6,301 nt of DNA from an uncultured Clostridium sp. (GTDB taxonomy: Bacteria; Bacillota; Clostridia; TANB77; CAG-508): contig USQP01000048.1 of NCBI GenBank assembly GCA_900556945.1, forward strand, positions 1-6,301, given 5' to 3'. The position numbers were made by a program, and so were the translations under genes. Under the pieces are notes generated by a model that saw nothing but the letters and a program-made list of their open reading frames with translations, did not search any database and was not told the origin of the DNA. Positions 5,962 to 6,301 of the stretch are shown piece after piece. Positions within the stretch are counted from its first letter, which is position 1, and every line of letters starts with the position of its first letter.

Positions 5962-6285
5962 ATGGAAGAAAAACAAAGAAATAAAGTAGGATATTATTCA
6001 ATAATACCATCAAAAATACTATACAATAAGGAACTAAAAGCAAATGAAAAGTTACTATATGCAATGATAACTTCTCTTGCATGTAAAGAAGGATATTGTT
6101 TTGCAACTAATAATTATTTTGCAGAAGAATTAGGAGTACATCCTAAAACAGTTTCAAGTTGGATATCGGATCTAAGGGATAAAAATTTTGTGAAAGTAGA
6201 AATTATTAGAAATGAAAATAGGCAAATAATTAAAAGAAAAATTTATATAAATGATGTGCCATATCCATTAAATAATGGATACATG
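5962..6285 (+). CDS. Helix-turn-helix protein, phage/plasmid replisome-organiser type, N-terminal part, cut at window edge
   Basis: 108 residues from ATG 5962 to the adapter at 6286; the frame is still open, so the 3' end is missing. GGAG (5952-5955) lies 6 bases before the ATG. The start, GYYSIIPSKILYNKEL followed by KANEKLLYAMITSL, is the opening typical of HTH_36-type proteins. Residues about 48-75 (ATNNYFAEELGVHP, KTVSSWISDL) are a winged-helix DNA-binding motif, and KRKIYIND closes the wing. In phages, plasmids and integrative elements of Bacillota this module heads replication initiators or replisome organisers, usually with a C-terminal DnaD-like or variable region. Some relatives are plain regulators. 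The replication role is inferred, and the deciding C-terminus lies outside. A strong terminator sits immediately upstream and no good promoter is visible between them; TATGAT at 5885-5890 is a weak candidate. Confidence 0.8.
6262..6281 (+). repeat. 9-bp inverted repeat inside the HTH gene
   Basis: TATCCATTA and TAATGGATA are perfect inverted arms separated by AA, four bases before the right adapter junction. It lies in coding sequence just after the predicted winged-helix domain. It may be chance in A+T-rich DNA. Confidence 0.4.
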
Positions 6286-6301
6286 CTGTCTCTTATACAC
6301 A
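6286..6301 (-). other. Tn5 mosaic end from tagmentation (artificial)
   Basis: CTGTCTCTTATACACA is the first 16 bases of the reverse complement of the 19-bp Tn5 mosaic end. It faces the adapter at 1-32, so the window is bounded by library adapters on both sides. It is not genomic, and the HTH reading frame runs into it without a stop. Confidence 0.97.

Noticed and set aside
33..6285. CRISPR arrays, tRNA or rRNA genes, insertion sequences
   Set aside because: No spaced direct-repeat series, cloverleaf pattern, rRNA segment or transposase frame was seen on either strand by reading. A dedicated search could not be run.

Overview
The window is an A+T-rich piece of bacterial DNA. It looks like the Bacillota, most likely an uncultured gut-type clostridium. 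The signs are strong AGGAGG-type ribosome sites, sigma-A-like promoters, a DUF3417-type glucan phosphorylase, a pilin-like protein with BspA-type leucine-rich repeats, a clostridial-looking NPD-family oxidoreductase and a DL-endopeptidase-type M14 fragment. Species cannot be named from the sequence. Both ends are artificial: bases 1-32 are Nextera/Tn5 tagmentation adapter and bases 6286-6301 are the reverse complement of the Tn5 mosaic end. Real sequence is therefore 33-6285, and both edge genes are cut by library construction, not by biology.

Layout from left to right: (a) 33-165, minus strand, the start of a ribbon-helix-helix DNA-binding protein, cut by the adapter; (b) 166-362, a divergent intergenic region with a good plus-strand promoter; (c) 363-1295, a secreted or surface protein with a class III (type IV pilin-like) signal and short BspA-type LRRs, followed by a hairpin; (d) 1388-4074, a self-contained unit of promoter, glgP and terminator; (e) 4125-5349, a second self-contained unit: a promoter wrapped in inverted repeats, an FMN-dependent NPD/nitronate monooxygenase-like oxidoreductase with a C-terminal cysteine cluster, and a bidirectional terminator; (f) 5352-5848, minus strand, a perfect palindrome and a broken M14 peptidase (C-terminal part only, plus one frameshift); (g) 5888-5931, a strong plus-strand terminator with no obvious gene to terminate; (h) 5962-6285, the start of a helix-turn-helix protein resembling phage/plasmid replisome organisers, cut by the adapter.

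The genes do not form a pathway. Each complete gene has its own promoter and/or terminator, so this is a series of single-gene transcription units. glgP is ordinary glycogen/glucan breakdown. The degraded M14 gene, the orphan terminator and the replication-type HTH gene at the right suggest a chromosome/mobile-element junction or a region of gene decay. This is an inference. I do not see a convincing new multi-gene system. The most useful points for a reader are the adapter ends, the double-lesion M14 pseudogene, the pilin-LRR fusion and the control region at 4125-4183.
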